Source: Argyresthia goedartella (taxonomy: Eukaryota > Arthropoda > Insecta > Lepidoptera > Argyresthiidae). Taken from it: DNA of 64,000 bases. Location: the NCBI GenBank assembly GCA_949825045.1, contig OX463809.1, positions 1,391,501 to 1,455,500 of the forward strand. Reading direction: 5' to 3'. Below, piece after piece: positions 61,801-64,000 of the stretch. Made by a program: the position numbers and the translations under genes. Under the pieces are notes generated by a model. That model ran no database searches and was not told where the DNA came from. It worked only from the letters and a program-made list of their open reading frames with translations. Numbering within the stretch: position 1 is the stretch's first letter; the number at the start of each line of letters is the position of its first letter.

Positions 61801-62111
61801 GTAGTTATCATGCGAACAGGGGCCTAGTGAACTTACTATTTCTTATTTATACTATGACATCGCCGGCCGCGTGCCCGAGCGCATGATTTATGGAAGACGG
61901 TACCCTTTGCCCTTGTTTCCCGTTTCAATTCTTACAAAAAATATTTACAAGATTCAGACTACTTTCAACCCTTAAATTTAATTACGGAGAATTTCGGTCA
62001 CGACAAAAAGCAGTTGAACAAAAAACATTTTATTAAATTAAAACATATTTGATCAGCAATAAATAATTTAATTACTTTTACTTTGATCTTTTATTTCACT
62101 TTGTCATCTTT
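61801..62111. other. No recognised feature
   Basis: Flank of the LINE tail; no gene was seen. Confidence 0.4.
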
Positions 62112-64000
62112 CAAATCAAATCAAATCAAATGGTTTTATTAGAAAACAGAGAATGTACAGTACAGTTGCTTAACAAAAGGTACCTTAGTACTAGGTTAAA
62201 CATGCAGAAAAAATGATTAGGTACATTTAAGAAGGGAGACGAGCTGATATCCTAGCTAGATTATCAAATAATCTGTGGTAAGGAATATCAGGCCCAAACC
62301 CTTTACATATAGTTTTTTGATCGTAAAATAGGTACATAAAAATGTTGCGGAAGATAGTGAATTTATTTATAATACAAATAAGTAAAAAGTTAATATTATA
62401 CTTAGTAAAGAGACAATGTAAAATAAAGGTTATTTTATGGAAAATAAGCCCATGTGTGTGTATGTGTAAGTGTGTCTCTGTAAGGGTGAGTGTGTGTATG
62501 TGTAAGGGTGTATATGTGTGTGTGTGTGTGTGTGTGTTTTGTTAAATGAGGGGGTTGAAAAACTCTTCAGATTCGTTGTAGGAAAGATTCTGAAAAAAGT
62601 CGGCAATTTTACGTAAGCATTCTACGTCTGATAGTAGCTGTATGGAAAGGCTAGAACTAATCTTATTATAAAGAAAGGGGCCGAGGTAGGGGAAGAATCT
62701 TTTAGTAAATGAAAAATTAGGGGTTGGCACTGAACATATGCGATCAGTCCTTCGCTTGGTGATAGTTTTGGGAGGAGTGAGTTTATGTTGCAGTAAAATT
62801 GTTTGAGTAATAAAAAGTTGTCTGACACTTAATACATTACATTCTTTATAGAGCTGCTGAGTGGGAAAAAGTATAGGTCGAGAAGTTGCAATCTTTATGC
62901 AAGATAGCTCGTTGTGCTGTTTCGAGAGGCTTCATAGTAGTTTTAGGTGCCCCGCCCCATGAGACAATACAATAAGTTAATATGGACTGGCAGAGAGTGA
63001 GATAGAGCATGCGAATTATGGAGGAGTGTGCAACGTGTCTTATACGTTTAAATATGTAAATAAGTTTTATAACTCTACCAGTTAATATGCTTATATGTGC
63101 CTTAAAGTTCAGGTGTTGATCAAGAGTGACTCCGAGATATTTTATTGTGTCTGTGGAAGATAAAAGCGGGCAGCTACAATGCCAGGGAGTTACACATGAG
63201 TGAGCCCATATATGAATGGGGCGGACGGGTTGGGAGTTACTATTTATAGAATAGGTGAGAAACTTAGTTTTATCGACATTTAAAGTGAGAGCATGTTCTT
63301 TAAGCCAGTCCTAAACCAGATTAAAGTTATGTTGTGCCTCATCTTGCAGTTTGTCCCAAGAATTTGCACAAACAGTAATTGCTGTATCGTCTGCATAGGT
63401 TGTAATATTCCCATTTGGGATGTGTAAGTTACAGAGATCGTTAATGAAGACCAAAAACAGAGTGGGACCCAATATGCTTCCCTGTGGAACGCCATAGTTG
63501 ATCGGTGTTTCGTCACTTTGGAATTCCTTTATTTTGACACTCTGGCTTCTTTCTGAAAGATAGGAATGAAATAGGTCTAATTGAGTACCTCTCACACCTA
63601 TCGCTTCTAGTTTAAGTAGAAGGGAGGGAGTGGGTACGGTATCAAATGCCTTAGCAAGGTCCAGAAATATTGTTAATACCTTTTTCTTGTTGTTTAGACC
63701 ATTAACGACAGTGTCAATAACATGCTGAACGGCGTTGGATGTGGAAAGATTTCTCCTAAAGCCGTATTGATTTGTCGATAGAATTCTATTTTTTTCAAGG
63801 TAATCAACCAGGCGATTGTTGATAAAACGTTCCAGAACCTTGGAAAGAGCTGTCAGTACAGCTATGGGCCTGTAATTATTGACCGAGTTCCCATCCCCTC
63901 CCTTGAAAATAGGATGTATAATGGCCTTCTTGAATGAAGTAGGGAATATTCCAGTTTGGAAGCAATGATTAAAAATGCGGCTTAAAATAGGTGTGAGGAC
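62112..64000 (-). mobile_element. Jockey-like LINE, continuing past the window
   Basis: The minus strand from 64000 reads VLTPILSRIFNHCFQTGIFP, KKAIIHPIFKGGDGNSVNNY, RPIAVLTALSKVLERFINNR and NQYGFRRNLSTSNAVQHVID. The palm follows (TIFLDLAKAFDTVPTPSLLL), then [20 protein letters not shown] and the catalytic NITTYADDTAITV. A TAG at about 63311 interrupts just before DWLKEHALTLNVDKTKFLTY. The thumb continues KYLGVTLDQHLNFKAHISIL to about 62855, where one base is missing, and the last frame ends near 62542. The 3' UTR ends in a (TTTGA)n tail (62112-62130). Only two lesions are seen, so it is fairly young. Confidence 0.88.
62455..62537. repeat. (GT)n-rich microsatellite
   Basis: GTGTGTATGTGTAAGTGTGT-type sequence ending in a pure TGTGTGTGTGTGTGTGTGTG run. 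It lies in the 3' UTR of the LINE. Confidence 0.9.

Overview
This is an AT-rich insect nuclear sequence, almost certainly lepidopteran. The evidence is several copies of the moth/butterfly interspersed element that opens GGGTTCCGTACC, carries GTCCGTCTGTCC runs and closes with a GACTCGCACTTGACCGG-type end. There are also tRNA-derived SINEs with (ATGT)n tails, RTE, Jockey-like and RNase H-bearing LINEs, Tc1/mariner and piggyBac debris, and TA-flanked MITEs. Host exons are rare and widely spaced, with canonical GT-AG borders. I see no bacterial, viral or CRISPR features.

Two host genes can be read with confidence. (1) A plus-strand gene with four coding exons (43847-43972, 50857-50994, 57982-58123, 58380-58432) joins in frame to a 152-residue four-pass membrane protein. 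Its first two introns are about 6.9 kb each and packed with repeats. (2) A minus-strand gene has its last coding exon at 21028-22081, an upstream exon at 22828-22938 and a plausible further exon at 23331-23392; it encodes a coiled-coil protein with an acidic, Ser-rich tail. A short THAP-type exon (36449-36525, plus) may be the start of a third gene.

The rest is mobile-element strata. 1-5.8 kb: repeats, two tandem arrays and a MITE full of TATCGATA. 5.8-17.5 kb: two decayed minus-strand LINEs carrying a C-terminal endonuclease-like domain, separated by SINEs, MITEs and a 5'-truncated plus-strand LINE. 23.6-25.3 kb: a decayed minus-strand Jockey-like LINE. 26.3-33.1 kb: a readable nest in which a minus-strand two-ORF LINE is cut by a plus-strand RNase H LINE (12-bp target duplication), cut again by a 261-bp TA MITE, and abuts a truncated mariner. 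33.1-41.9 kb: foldback elements, RTE and piggyBac remnants. 43.8-58.4 kb: the four-pass gene, whose introns hold a 16-copy minisatellite, a 2.5-kb foldback, an LTR element with a LINE inside it and about 475-bp flanking duplications, and two more minisatellites. 62.1-64 kb: a minus-strand LINE running off the window.

The most unusual pattern is a short hairpin-centred module present about ten times in both orientations (2.5, 13.4, 15.4, 33.7, 34.6, 34.7, 50.5, 51.4, 55.9 and 59.9 kb). Its flanks and loop are conserved, its stem arms differ between copies in a mostly paired way, one copy has its loop inverted, and it lies inside several different inverted-repeat elements. All coordinates for decayed repeats are approximate because they come from reading by eye, without alignment software.
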